DNA of 64,000 nt, taken from Clostridium akagii DSM 12554 (GTDB lineage Bacteria; Bacillota; Clostridia; Clostridiales; Clostridiaceae). The notes beneath the pieces were generated by a model. The model saw only the letters and a program-made list of their open reading frames with translations, was not told where the DNA came from and searched no databases. Numbering within the stretch: position 1 is the stretch's first letter; every line of letters starts with the position of its first letter. The stretch lies in the NCBI RefSeq assembly GCF_000686725.1, contig NZ_KK366007.1, positions 540,323 through 604,322 on the forward strand, read 5' to 3'. The position numbers and the translations under genes are program-made. Of the stretch, positions 1 to 7,496 are shown in pieces.

Positions 1-345
1 GCACTTATAATGGCAGGAATCATTTTTATACCCCAAGCCTTTGTAAAAAATCCTTGGCAGTTAATGGGACTTCGCTTTTTATTAGGACTCACTACGGCTG
101 GGTTAACGCCTTCTGTTAGTATTTTAATCAAGAAAATCACACCAAATTCTCTTACAGGCAAAGTTTTTGGTTTTAATATGTCAGCAGGGTATTTAGGCGT
201 ATTTGCAGGTGCAGTTTTAGGTGGGCAAGTAGCAGCGTACTTTGGAATAAGATATGTGTTTTTTATTACAAGTGTTTTGTTATTCATAAATGCAGTGTGG
301 GTCTATTTTAGGGTTTATAAGAAACTAAATGTTATTCAAAATTGA
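1..345 (+). CDS. MFS transporter, C-terminal part (5' end outside window)
   Basis: The reading frame is open from base 1 and its start lies upstream, so only the last 114 or so residues are present. They form several hydrophobic helices. The segment around RFLLGLTTAGLTPSVSILI and the later glycine-rich stretch AGYLGVFAGAVLGGQVAAYFG match the second half of drug:proton antiporters of the DHA1 type of the major facilitator superfamily (family knowledge). It is an integral membrane exporter, but the substrate cannot be told from this fragment. The downstream metallo-hydrolase begins 21 bp after the stop and could be co-transcribed. Confidence 0.8.
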   Translation, partial: ALIMAGIIFIPQAFVKNPWQLMGLRFLLGLTTAGLTPSVSILIKKITPNSLTGKVFGFNMSAGYLGVFAGAVLGGQVAAYFGIRYVFFITSVLLFINAVWVYFRVYKKLNVIQN

Positions 346-366
346 GGGGAATAAAGGAGAAATTAA

Positions 367-1017
367 ATGATAATTAAATGGTTTGGTCAATCATGTTTTA
401 TGATAACGTCCGAGAATGGAACAAAAGTACTGACAGATCCATTCAAAAAAATGTTGGGTTATAAATTGCCGCCTCAAATTGATGCTAATATAGTATCTGT
501 AAGTCACAATCACAGTGATCATAGTAATATAAACGCGGTCAAGTCTAACTTTGTATGTATAAATGAACTAGGCATTTTTTCAAAAGATGTAATAGAGATA
601 AACGGTGTTGGAACATTTCATGATAAAGTCTCAGGGGCCAAGAGAGGGGAAAACACAGTATATAACTTTAAAATCGATGGAATAAATATTTGTCATTGCG
701 GTGATCTAGGACATATTTTAAATTCTAAACAGATAGAAGAAATAGGAAAGGTGGACATACTTCTTCTTCCTATTGGCGGATCAGCCACCATTGATGCATT
801 TGATGCTACTGAAGTAATGAAACAGCTAAATCCAACAATTGTTATCCCAATGCATTATAGAACAAAGGCATTAGGGCTACCGGGTTATTTGTTGTTTGGA
901 ACGGTGGACAAATTTATCTCGGTTTCAGGGTTGAAAGCAAAAGAGTATGAGAAACTGGAACTAAATAAAGCAAATATGAAAGATTATTCAGGGATTGCTG
1001 TCCTTAAATATAATTAA
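367..1017 (+). CDS. MBL-fold metallo-hydrolase, UlaG-like
   Basis: A 216-residue cytoplasmic protein of the metallo-beta-lactamase fold. The metal-binding motif SHNHSDH (HxHxDH) lies near residue 47, a further ligand is in CHCGDLGH near residue 116, and a late His is in VIPMHYRT. The N-terminal KWFGQSCFMI and the short length fit the UlaG/YtnP-like group of Zn- or Mn-dependent hydrolases (lactonases and phosphodiesterases), so the substrate is not predictable. A Shine-Dalgarno AAAGGAG stands just before the ATG. It is followed by a palindromic terminator (1105-1128) shared with the convergent activase gene. Confidence 0.8.
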   Translation: MIIKWFGQSCFMITSENGTKVLTDPFKKMLGYKLPPQIDANIVSVSHNHSDHSNINAVKSNFVCINELGIFSKDVIEINGVGTFHDKVSGAKRGENTVYNFKIDGINICHCGDLGHILNSKQIEEIGKVDILLLPIGGSATIDAFDATEVMKQLNPTIVIPMHYRTKALGLPGYLLFGTVDKFISVSGLKAKEYEKLELNKANMKDYSGIAVLKYN

Positions 1018-1028
1018 GATTCACCTTA

Positions 1029-1128
1029 GAATTGGGCATTACTTAATAGCATGTTTAGAGTTAAAAAGGGTTAGGTGAAAATTTAATATACATTAAATTC
1101 TGAAGACATCAAATAATTATTTGATGTC
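1029..1128. repeat. Dispersed repeat with terminal hairpin, copy 1
   Basis: Bases 1029-1090 match 6307-6368 with about six differences over 62 bases, and both are followed about 15 bp later by a hairpin built on GACATCAAAT. In copy 1 the hairpin (1105-1128) is a perfect 24-bp palindrome and lies between two convergent genes, so it can terminate transcription from both sides. In one frame the core reads NWALLNSMFRVKKG followed by a stop, close to copy 2. The repeat may therefore be the 3' tail of a lost gene. Confidence 0.7.
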
Positions 1129-1141
1129 TATGTTATTTTTA

Positions 1142-2044
1142 TTAAAAATAACAGTTAAAACCATTCTCAATAAATATATTTTTATATTCTAACAAATCTT
1201 CTTCATGTAGCTGATCTATATTTTGAAATACGTACTTTTTATTTAATAGTTCATATTTTTTTTCCCCAAATTGATGGAAAGGTAAAAGATTAATATCATG
1301 GGCACCAACTGTTTTTAATAATTTACAAAATTCTCTTGCATCATTTAAACTTGAATTAATAGTTGGTATAACAGGAATACGCACAATAACATGCTTGCCC
1401 ATATTTATGGCTGTTTTAAGATTTTTTATGATTATATCATTATATACATTAGTAGAATCAAAATGTTTTTGCCTATTGTAGTGTTTTATATCAAATAATA
1501 ATAAATCAACATTTTTTATAAAATCACAGAAAATTTTCTCAGTTGTATAACCAGTAGTTTCAATTGCTGTATGAATGCTTTTTTCCTTTAAAAGTCCTAA
1601 AAGCTTAATGGCAAATACGTGTTGTTGTAATACCTCACCACCAGATAGTGTGACTCCTCCATTAGATTCCTCATAAAAATCTTGATCTTTTAGAACTTCT
1701 TCCATGATTTTCTTAAGGGTTAAATATTCACCTTCTATTTTCAATGCATTGTTTGGACAAAATTTCACACAATTAAAACAAGAGGTACATTTATTATAAT
1801 CAATTTGAATATTACCATGGTTTAAAAAAATTGCTTTACGCTCACAACCATTTAAACAACGGAGGCAGTTAATGCATTTTGATTTATCCCATGTGATTTG
1901 AAATGTGCTTTTTTGCGATTCCGGATTAGAGCACCATGAACACCTTAATGGACAACCTTTAAAAAATATAATTGTTCTAATTCCTGGTCCATCATGTATG
2001 CTGTATTTTTGTATATTAAAAATGCAAGCTTTCATATCATTCAT
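1142..2044 (-). CDS. Glycyl radical enzyme activating enzyme (radical SAM)
   Basis: A 300-residue activase that uses S-adenosylmethionine and a [4Fe-4S] cluster to abstract a hydrogen from the conserved glycine of its partner lyase. The start is typical of the family (YSIHDGPGIRT), and the radical SAM CxxxCxxC is CPLRCSWC near residue 31. Two ferredoxin-type [4Fe-4S] motifs follow (CINCLRCLNGC and CTSCFNCVKFC, residues about 57-100), and LSGGEVLQQ marks the SAM-binding region. The inserted ferredoxin domain is the hallmark of activases for non-PFL glycyl radical enzymes. GAGGAG eight bases before the ATG supports this start. It is divergent from the deoR-lyase-aldolase operon, and the lyase at 3086-5491 is the obvious partner. 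Confidence 0.93.
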   Translation of the reverse strand: MNDMKACIFNIQKYSIHDGPGIRTIIFFKGCPLRCSWCSNPESQKSTFQITWDKSKCINCLRCLNGCERKAIFLNHGNIQIDYNKCTSCFNCVKFCPNNALKIEGEYLTLKKIMEEVLKDQDFYEESNGGVTLSGGEVLQQHVFAIKLLGLLKEKSIHTAIETTGYTTEKIFCDFIKNVDLLLFDIKHYNRQKHFDSTNVYNDIIIKNLKTAINMGKHVIVRIPVIPTINSSLNDAREFCKLLKTVGAHDINLLPFHQFGEKKYELLNKKYVFQNIDQLHEEDLLEYKNIFIENGFNCYF

Positions 2045-2289
2045 AGGAACAACTCCTCAAATTATAGATTATTTTAAACATTAGTTTACCATAATAGTAT
2101 TCATGTGTAAAACATAATAGTATTTTAGTAAATAATATAGTTACGAATGAAAGAAGAACATTGACAATCATAGATTACGAACATATAATGAAGGTATAAA
2201 AAATTGAATCTGGTGAAAAATAATCGTACCTATTATGGAAAATTTGCAATAAATTATTTTTACAAAATCAAGGGATAAGGTGAACAAGC
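2045..2289. promoter_or_regulatory. Divergent control region with direct repeat
   Basis: This intergenic region separates the activase from the deoR-lyase-aldolase operon. The 12-mer CATAATAGTATT occurs twice in the same orientation, at 2090-2101 and 2113-2124, 23 bp apart (about two helical turns). DeoR-family repressors often bind short repeated sites, so this is a reasonable operator for the adjacent regulator. That assignment is inference. Confidence 0.45.
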
Positions 2290-3045
2290 ATGATAGAAAG
2301 ACATATAAAACTTCTTGAGATAGTAAACGAAAAGAAACGTATTGAAGTAACAAAATTAGCTGAACTTTTAAATGTTTCACAAGTTACTGCTCGTAAGGAC
2401 TTAAGTATAATAGAAGAAAAAGGTTTATTACGTCGTGAACATGGATATGCTCTCATTAATTCAAGCGATGACATTAGTAGCAGGCTAGCTTTTAATTATG
2501 ATGTAAAACGGAAAATAGCATGTTTAGCATCGGAACTTGTTTCAGATGGAGAAACTGTTATGATTGAATCCGGTTCTTGCTGCGCTCTACTGGCAGAAGA
2601 ACTTGCTTACAACAAACGAGATGTAACAATTATCACAAATTCAGTATTTATTGCTTCTTATATTAGGGCTGCACCATCTGTTAAGGTTGTACTTTTGGGT
2701 GGCGATTTCCAGCCTGAGTCGCAAGTTTTAGTAGGACCTATTGCTAGAAAATGTGCTGAAGAATTTTTTGCAGATAAAATATTTCTAGGAACTGATGGAT
2801 TTATTTCTAAAATTGGTTTTACTGGTAATAATCACATGCGTACAGAAATAGTAAAGGCTATGGCTAAAAATTCTAATAAAATAGTTGTACTAACAGAGTC
2901 TTCAAAATTTTCACGGCAAGGTGTTGTACCTCAGTTTAAAACAGAAGAAGTTGATTATGTAATAACAGATAATAATATTCCAGTGGAAATCTTACAATTA
3001 TTAAAAAAAGATGATATAGACGTTCAAATGGTTTCTACAAATTAA
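2290..3045 (+). CDS. DeoR-family transcriptional regulator
   Basis: A 251-residue sugar-responsive repressor. Residues 1-57 are the DeoR winged helix-turn-helix (IEVTKLAELLNVSQVTARKD, then a wing ending in LLRREHGYA). The rest is the sugar-phosphate isomerase-like sensor domain (DeoRC), with the conserved DKIFLGTDGF near residue 160 and VVLTESSKF near residue 200. Family members bind phosphorylated sugars as effectors. Its place as first gene before the lyase, 40 bp upstream of it and divergent from the activase, suggests that it controls both arms in response to a sugar phosphate substrate or product. Confidence 0.92.
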   Translation: MIERHIKLLEIVNEKKRIEVTKLAELLNVSQVTARKDLSIIEEKGLLRREHGYALINSSDDISSRLAFNYDVKRKIACLASELVSDGETVMIESGSCCALLAEELAYNKRDVTIITNSVFIASYIRAAPSVKVVLLGGDFQPESQVLVGPIARKCAEEFFADKIFLGTDGFISKIGFTGNNHMRTEIVKAMAKNSNKIVVLTESSKFSRQGVVPQFKTEEVDYVITDNNIPVEILQLLKKDDIDVQMVSTN

Positions 3046-3085
3046 CTATTATATATGTAAAATAATCACATGGGAGATGATAATA

Positions 3086-5491
3086 ATGAGTTATTTTGGT
3101 GAATTGACAGTGAGAATGCATGATTTTCGAGAGGAATTATTAAATGCAAAACCTATGGTGTGTGTGGAGAGAGCTAAGTATACCACAGAAAGTTACAGAG
3201 AACATGCTGATAAGCCAATGGTTTTACGTAGAGCTTTATGCTTAGAAAATATATTGCAAAATATGAGTATATTTATTGAAAATGACACAATGATTGCAGG
3301 TAATCAAGCATCATCAAATCGGTCGGCACCTATTTATCCTGAATATGCAATGGATTGGGTTATTAATGAACTTGATGAATTTGAGAAACGTGATGGTGAT
3401 GTATTTTACATTACTGAAGAAAGCAAAGATGAATTAAGGAAAATTGCGCCATTTTGGCAACACAAGACACTAAGTGATAGAGGACTTGCAGGAATCCCTG
3501 CTGAAAGTAGAGTTTTCTATGATTTAGGGATTATAAAAGCAGAAGGTAACATTACTTCAGGTGATGCTCATATAGCTGTAAATTATGAAACTGTATTAAA
3601 GCTTGGACTAATTAACTATAAAGAAAGAACAGAAAAGAAGTTAAAAGAATTAGATTTTACTGATTATAAGAACTTAAAGAAGTCGTATTTCTATAGATCA
3701 ATTCTAATTGTACTTGATGCAGTTGTTGCTTTTGCAAGACGTTATGCAGATTTGGCATTATGCCTTGCAGAAAAAGAATCTAATGATTCAAGAAAAACAG
3801 AATTATTAGAAATGTCAAGAATATTAAATAAGGTTCCATATTATCCAGCAGAAACTTTCCATGAAGCCGTACAATCAATGTGGATGATCCACTTAGTTTT
3901 ACAAATTGAATCAAATGGACATTCACTATCATATGGAAGAATGGATCAATATTTGGATCCTTTTTATGAAAAAGATTTAAAACTTGGAGAAATTACTGAA
4001 GATGGTGCATGCGAAATTTTAACAAACCTATGGCTTAAAACATTTACAATAAATAAAATAAGAAGTTGGTCTCATACAAGGTTTAGTGCAGGAAGTCCAT
4101 TATATCAAAATGTTACGGTTGGTGGGCAAACCGCTCATAAAAAAGATGCAGTAAATCCGTTAAGTTATTTAATTTTAAAGAGTGTTGCACAAACAAAATT
4201 ACCTCAACCAAACTTAACAGTACGTTATCACAAAGGATTATCTGATGCTTTTATGAAGGAATGTATTGAAGTAGTAAGATTAGGATTTGGTATGCCTGCA
4301 TTTAATAATGATGAAGTTATTATTCCATCCTTTATAGAAAAGGGAGTATCAGAAGAGGATGCATATAACTATAGTGCAATTGGATGTGTTGAAGTTGCAG
4401 TTCCAGGTAAATGGGGTTATAGATGTACGGGTATGAGTTTCTTAAACTTCCCTAAATCTTTATTAATTGCATTAAATGATGGAGTTGATCCTGAATCAGG
4501 AACTAAGCTTTGTGAAGGTGTAGGTCACTTTAAGTATATGACATCGTTTAATGAAGTTATGAAAGCTTGGGACAAGATTATTCGTGAATTTACAAGACAT
4601 TGTGTAATTATAGATAGCAGTGTTGATATGGCTATAGAGGAAGTTACTGCCGATGTATTATGTTCAGCTTTAACTGATGATTGTATCGAAAGAGGATTAA
4701 ACTTAAAAGAAGGTGGAGCAGTATATGACTTTATAAGTGACCTTCAAGTAGGTATTGCAAACCTTGGTGATTCCTTAGCAGCTATTAAAAAATGTGTATT
4801 TGAAGAAAAAAAATTCACTCCAGAACAATTGTGGAATGCTTTAGCTAATAATTTTGAGGGAGAAGATGGTAAAAAGATTCAAAATATATTAATTAATGGC
4901 GCTCCTAAGTATGGCAATGATGATGACTATATAGATTTATTATTAAAAGATGCCTATAACATTTATATCGATGAAATAAAAAAATACAAAAATACTAGAT
5001 ATGGCAGAGGCCCAATTGGAGGAGTCTATTATGCAGGAACATCTTCAATTTCAGCTAATGTACCACAGGGGGCCGGAACTTTAGCAACTCCAGATGGGAG
5101 AAAGGCTGGAGAGCCTTTAGCTGAAGGATGTTCGCCCTCTCATGGCATGGATAAAAATGGCCCTACATCTGTATTTAAGTCAGTTTCAAAATTACCAACT
5201 CATGATATTACTGGCGGAGTGTTATTAAATCAAAAAGTTACACCTCAAATGTTATCAAAAAAAGAAGATAGACTAAAGTTAGTTTCATTAATTAGAACTT
5301 TCTTTAATCGTTTGGAAGGTTTCCATGTACAATATAATGTGGTATCTAGAGAAACTTTACTTGATGCACAAAAAAATCCAGAAGAATATAGAGATTTAAT
5401 CGTTAGAGTTGCAGGATACAGTGCCTTCTTTAACGTACTAACCAAACAGACTCAAGACGATATAATAGATAGAACAGAACAAGGTCTATAA
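3086..5491 (+). CDS. Glycyl radical enzyme, PflD/YbiW-like (putative anhydrosugar-phosphate lyase)
   Basis: An 801-residue glycyl radical enzyme. The radical-bearing glycine is in RVAGYSAFF about 25 residues from the C-terminus (residue about 777), and the thiyl-radical cysteine is in SAIGCVEVAVPG (residue about 434). The GCVE loop, with Glu after the Cys-Val, marks dehydratase/lyase members rather than true pyruvate formate-lyase, which has two adjacent cysteines. The next gene is an FSA-type aldolase, as in the E. coli ybiW-fsaA and pflD-fsaB loci. As I recall recent work, those enzymes open 1,5-anhydrohexitol 6-phosphates to 1-deoxyfructose 6-phosphate. The same role here is inference from context. 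The ATG at 3086 is preferred because GGGAG lies nine bases upstream; an in-frame ATG at 3077 overlaps that site. Confidence 0.85.
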   Translation: MSYFGELTVRMHDFREELLNAKPMVCVERAKYTTESYREHADKPMVLRRALCLENILQNMSIFIENDTMIAGNQASSNRSAPIYPEYAMDWVINELDEFEKRDGDVFYITEESKDELRKIAPFWQHKTLSDRGLAGIPAESRVFYDLGIIKAEGNITSGDAHIAVNYETVLKLGLINYKERTEKKLKELDFTDYKNLKKSYFYRSILIVLDAVVAFARRYADLALCLAEKESNDSRKTELLEMSRILNKVPYYPAETFHEAVQSMWMIHLVLQIESNGHSLSYGRMDQYLDPFYEKDLKLGEITEDGACEILTNLWLKTFTINKIRSWSHTRFSAGSPLYQNVTVGGQTAHKKDAVNPLSYLILKSVAQTKLPQPNLTVRYHKGLSDAFMKECIEVVRLGFGMPAFNNDEVIIPSFIEKGVSEEDAYNYSAIGCVEVAVPGKWGYRCTGMSFLNFPKSLLIALNDGVDPESGTKLCEGVGHFKYMTSFNEVMKAWDKIIREFTRHCVIIDSSVDMAIEEVTADVLCSALTDDCIERGLNLKEGGAVYDFISDLQVGIANLGDSLAAIKKCVFEEKKFTPEQLWNALANNFEGEDGKKIQNILINGAPKYGNDDDYIDLLLKDAYNIYIDEIKKYKNTRYGRGPIGGVYYAGTSSISANVPQGAGTLATPDGRKAGEPLAEGCSPSHGMDKNGPTSVFKSVSKLPTHDITGGVLLNQKVTPQMLSKKEDRLKLVSLIRTFFNRLEGFHVQYNVVSRETLLDAQKNPEEYRDLIVRVAGYSAFFNVLTKQTQDDIIDRTEQGL

Positions 5492-5500
5492 TATAAAATG

Positions 5501-5530
5501 GTTCCCAAGGTGAATGTTGCCTTTGGGAAC
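5501..5530 (+). other. Intercistronic hairpin without U-tract
   Basis: GTTCCCAA (5501-5508) pairs with TTGGGAAC (5523-5530) between the lyase and aldolase genes. No T-run follows, so it is not a standard terminator. It could limit read-through, mark a processing site or protect the 3' end of the upstream message. It ends 28 bp before the aldolase ATG. Confidence 0.5.
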
Positions 5531-5558
5531 TCAAATATATAATAAGGGGAGAATAAAA

Positions 5559-6236
5559 ATGAAATACATGTTTGATACAGTCAATATTAAAACTATTAAG
5601 GACCTCAGTGAGATTTTCCCAATAGAGGGAATTACAAGTAACCCAAGTATAGTAAAAAAAGAAGGGAAAATTGATTTCTTTAAGCACTTTAGAGAAATTC
5701 GTAAAATCATAGGAATGGATAAAACTCTCCATATTCAAGTTACTGCAAAAGATTGTGAAGGCATGTTAAAAGAAGCAAAGGCTATTTTAGACAATGTTGA
5801 TAATAAAGTAAGCATTAAAATTCCAGTTAATGAAGAAGGATTAAAAGCAATTAGAATACTTAAATCAAAAGGAATTTCTGTAACAGCAACAGCAATTTAT
5901 ACAAAGGCACAAGGGCTATTTGCAATGGAAGCAGGTGCGGATTTTATTGCACCCTATTTTAATCGTATGGAAAATATGGATATTGATCCCCGTGAAGTTA
6001 TAACAACTTTCGCAAATATGATTGAAAAGTATAACTATCCAACAAAAATACTTGCAGCAAGTTTCAAAAATATAGGACAGGTGAACGATGCATTTGAGTG
6101 TGGAGCACAAACGGCCACAGTAGCACCTGAAATTTTACAAACGGCATTAAGAATGCCAGCAATTCAAAAAGCAGTTGATGATTTTACAACTGACTGGGAA
6201 ACTATATTTGGTAAAGTGTCTATTGCTGATTTGTAG
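5559..6236 (+). CDS. fsa: Fructose-6-phosphate aldolase-like transaldolase family protein
   Basis: A 225-residue class I aldolase of the small transaldolase/FSA group. The N-terminus MKYMFDTVN and EGITSNPSIV are diagnostic, SIKIPV carries the Schiff-base lysine near residue 88, and ADFIAPYFNRM and ILAASFKN are conserved barrel strands. Family enzymes split fructose 6-phosphate or 1-deoxy analogues into glyceraldehyde 3-phosphate plus dihydroxyacetone or hydroxyacetone. Length matches E. coli FsaA/FsaB (220). The ATG at 5559 follows AGGGGAG by seven bases; upstream in-frame codons extend into the hairpin and are unlikely to be used. Being last in the glycyl radical operon implies that it cleaves the lyase product. 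Confidence 0.9.
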   Translation: MKYMFDTVNIKTIKDLSEIFPIEGITSNPSIVKKEGKIDFFKHFREIRKIIGMDKTLHIQVTAKDCEGMLKEAKAILDNVDNKVSIKIPVNEEGLKAIRILKSKGISVTATAIYTKAQGLFAMEAGADFIAPYFNRMENMDIDPREVITTFANMIEKYNYPTKILAASFKNIGQVNDAFECGAQTATVAPEILQTALRMPAIQKAVDDFTTDWETIFGKVSIADL

Positions 6237-6306
6237 TATATGGTATTTTAAATATACATGGATACGATTTGAAACTTCCATTCGTTCAGGGCAAGCCATT
6301 TCCAAG

Positions 6307-6407
6307 GAATTGGTCATTACTTAATAGAATGTTTAGAGTCAAAAAGGTTTAGGTGAGAATTTAATATATATTTAGGGTTATGGACATCAAATATAAAATT
6401 TGATGTC
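6307..6407. repeat. Dispersed repeat with terminal hairpin, copy 2
   Basis: This is the second copy of the element seen at 1029-1128. The core at 6307-6368 is followed by stem GACATCAAAT (6383-6392) and ATTTGATGTC (6398-6407) with a 5-nt loop and the tail TTATTTATT, so it also serves as terminator for the aldolase operon. The core reads NWSLLNRMFRVKKV then stop, and the same frame is open upstream through YDLKLPFVQGKPFPR. This suggests the remnant 3' end of a gene I do not recognise. Confidence 0.65.
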
Positions 6408-6534
6408 TTATTTATTATATTAAAATGTTATATCAAAATATGGGAAATAATTAAATGAATAGTAAGCTATAGAGAGATTTCTTATAAATAACATTCATGG
6501 TATACTGGGATTAATAGGAACAGGAGGGAATCAT

Positions 6535-7464
6535 ATGTCAAAGCAGAAGTGCCAGGAAGAGTACATACGAAGAATTCATAAAGTACAGGATTACTTAGAG
6601 CATAATTTAGGAAAGTCCATGTCAATTGAGGAGTTTTCCAGTGTCGCCGGGTTTTCCAAATATCATTTCAGCAGGATCTTTCAGGGGCTGTTACATGAGC
6701 CGTTAGCCCATTATGTGAACCGGATCCGTATGGAGAGGGCACTTTTTTTGCTGGCACACCGGGCAGATAAAAATATCACAGACATTGCCTATGAACTGGG
6801 ATATACGGATTCAGCCGTATTTTCCCGTGCATTTAGGAATTATTATAGCGCCAGTCCAAGAGAATACAGGAAGGAATATAGCAAGAATTGCAAAGATTCT
6901 TTTTTATTGTCTGAGTACAATAAGAACACGGCAAAGAAAGAATGGGCAGGCAATATGTTTCCCGTGACCGGGCAGATTACCATATCAAATCTTGAGGAAA
7001 AACAGGTGGCTTATGTGAGACATACAGGTACCTATGAGACATTAGCAAAAGAGTATGATAATCTGATGCAGACGTTATTTGATTATGCAAAGGAGCAGAA
7101 CTTTCTTGTGGATGGTCAGAACTTGCTACTTGCCATGTATCATGACAATCCCGAATTCGGAGAGGCGAGCCAGTTCCGTACCAGTATATGTCTTACGGTG
7201 CCAAAGAACATTGTGGTTCAGGAAGACGGAATCCTTGGAACGATGAGGTTAGAAGGTGGTCTGTATGCGGTGGGACATTTTCAAATTCATCAGGAGCACT
7301 GCAGCGATGCCTGGAATTACATGTATCATGAGTGGCTCACGAGCAGTGGTTATGTTCCAAGAAACTCCTATCCATTTGAAGTGTATCTTAGCGATCCGTA
7401 TGTAAGTGAGAGCCATATCCTTAAGTTAGACATCTACGTTCCCATTGAGCTCATTCTTTTCTAA
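6535..7464 (+). CDS. AraC-family regulator with GyrI-like effector domain
   Basis: A 309-residue protein. Two AraC helix-turn-helix units span residues about 10-110 (MSIEEFSSVAGFSKYHFSRI and NITDIAYELGYTDSAVFSRA). After a short linker, residues about 145-305 form a GyrI-like/Bacterial transcription activator effector-binding domain (KQVAYVRHTGTYETL, and EVYLSDPYV near the end). This is the MarA/Rob/SoxS plus GyrI arrangement of Rob and TipA-like drug sensors (family knowledge). It begins after AGGAGGG and sits 32 bp before the UvrA-like gene, so the pair looks like one drug-responsive operon. Base composition is richer in G+C than the core genes, which suggests transfer. Confidence 0.88.
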   Translation: MSKQKCQEEYIRRIHKVQDYLEHNLGKSMSIEEFSSVAGFSKYHFSRIFQGLLHEPLAHYVNRIRMERALFLLAHRADKNITDIAYELGYTDSAVFSRAFRNYYSASPREYRKEYSKNCKDSFLLSEYNKNTAKKEWAGNMFPVTGQITISNLEEKQVAYVRHTGTYETLAKEYDNLMQTLFDYAKEQNFLVDGQNLLLAMYHDNPEFGEASQFRTSICLTVPKNIVVQEDGILGTMRLEGGLYAVGHFQIHQEHCSDAWNYMYHEWLTSSGYVPRNSYPFEVYLSDPYVSESHILKLDIYVPIELILF

Positions 7465-7496
7465 CATGCTGCAAATCGATTCAGAGAGGTGAACAT

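Noticed and set aside
3086-5491. Pyruvate formate-lyase (PflB)
   Set aside because: The active-site loop is GCVE with one cysteine instead of two adjacent cysteines, and the length and neighbours fit the PflD/YbiW type.
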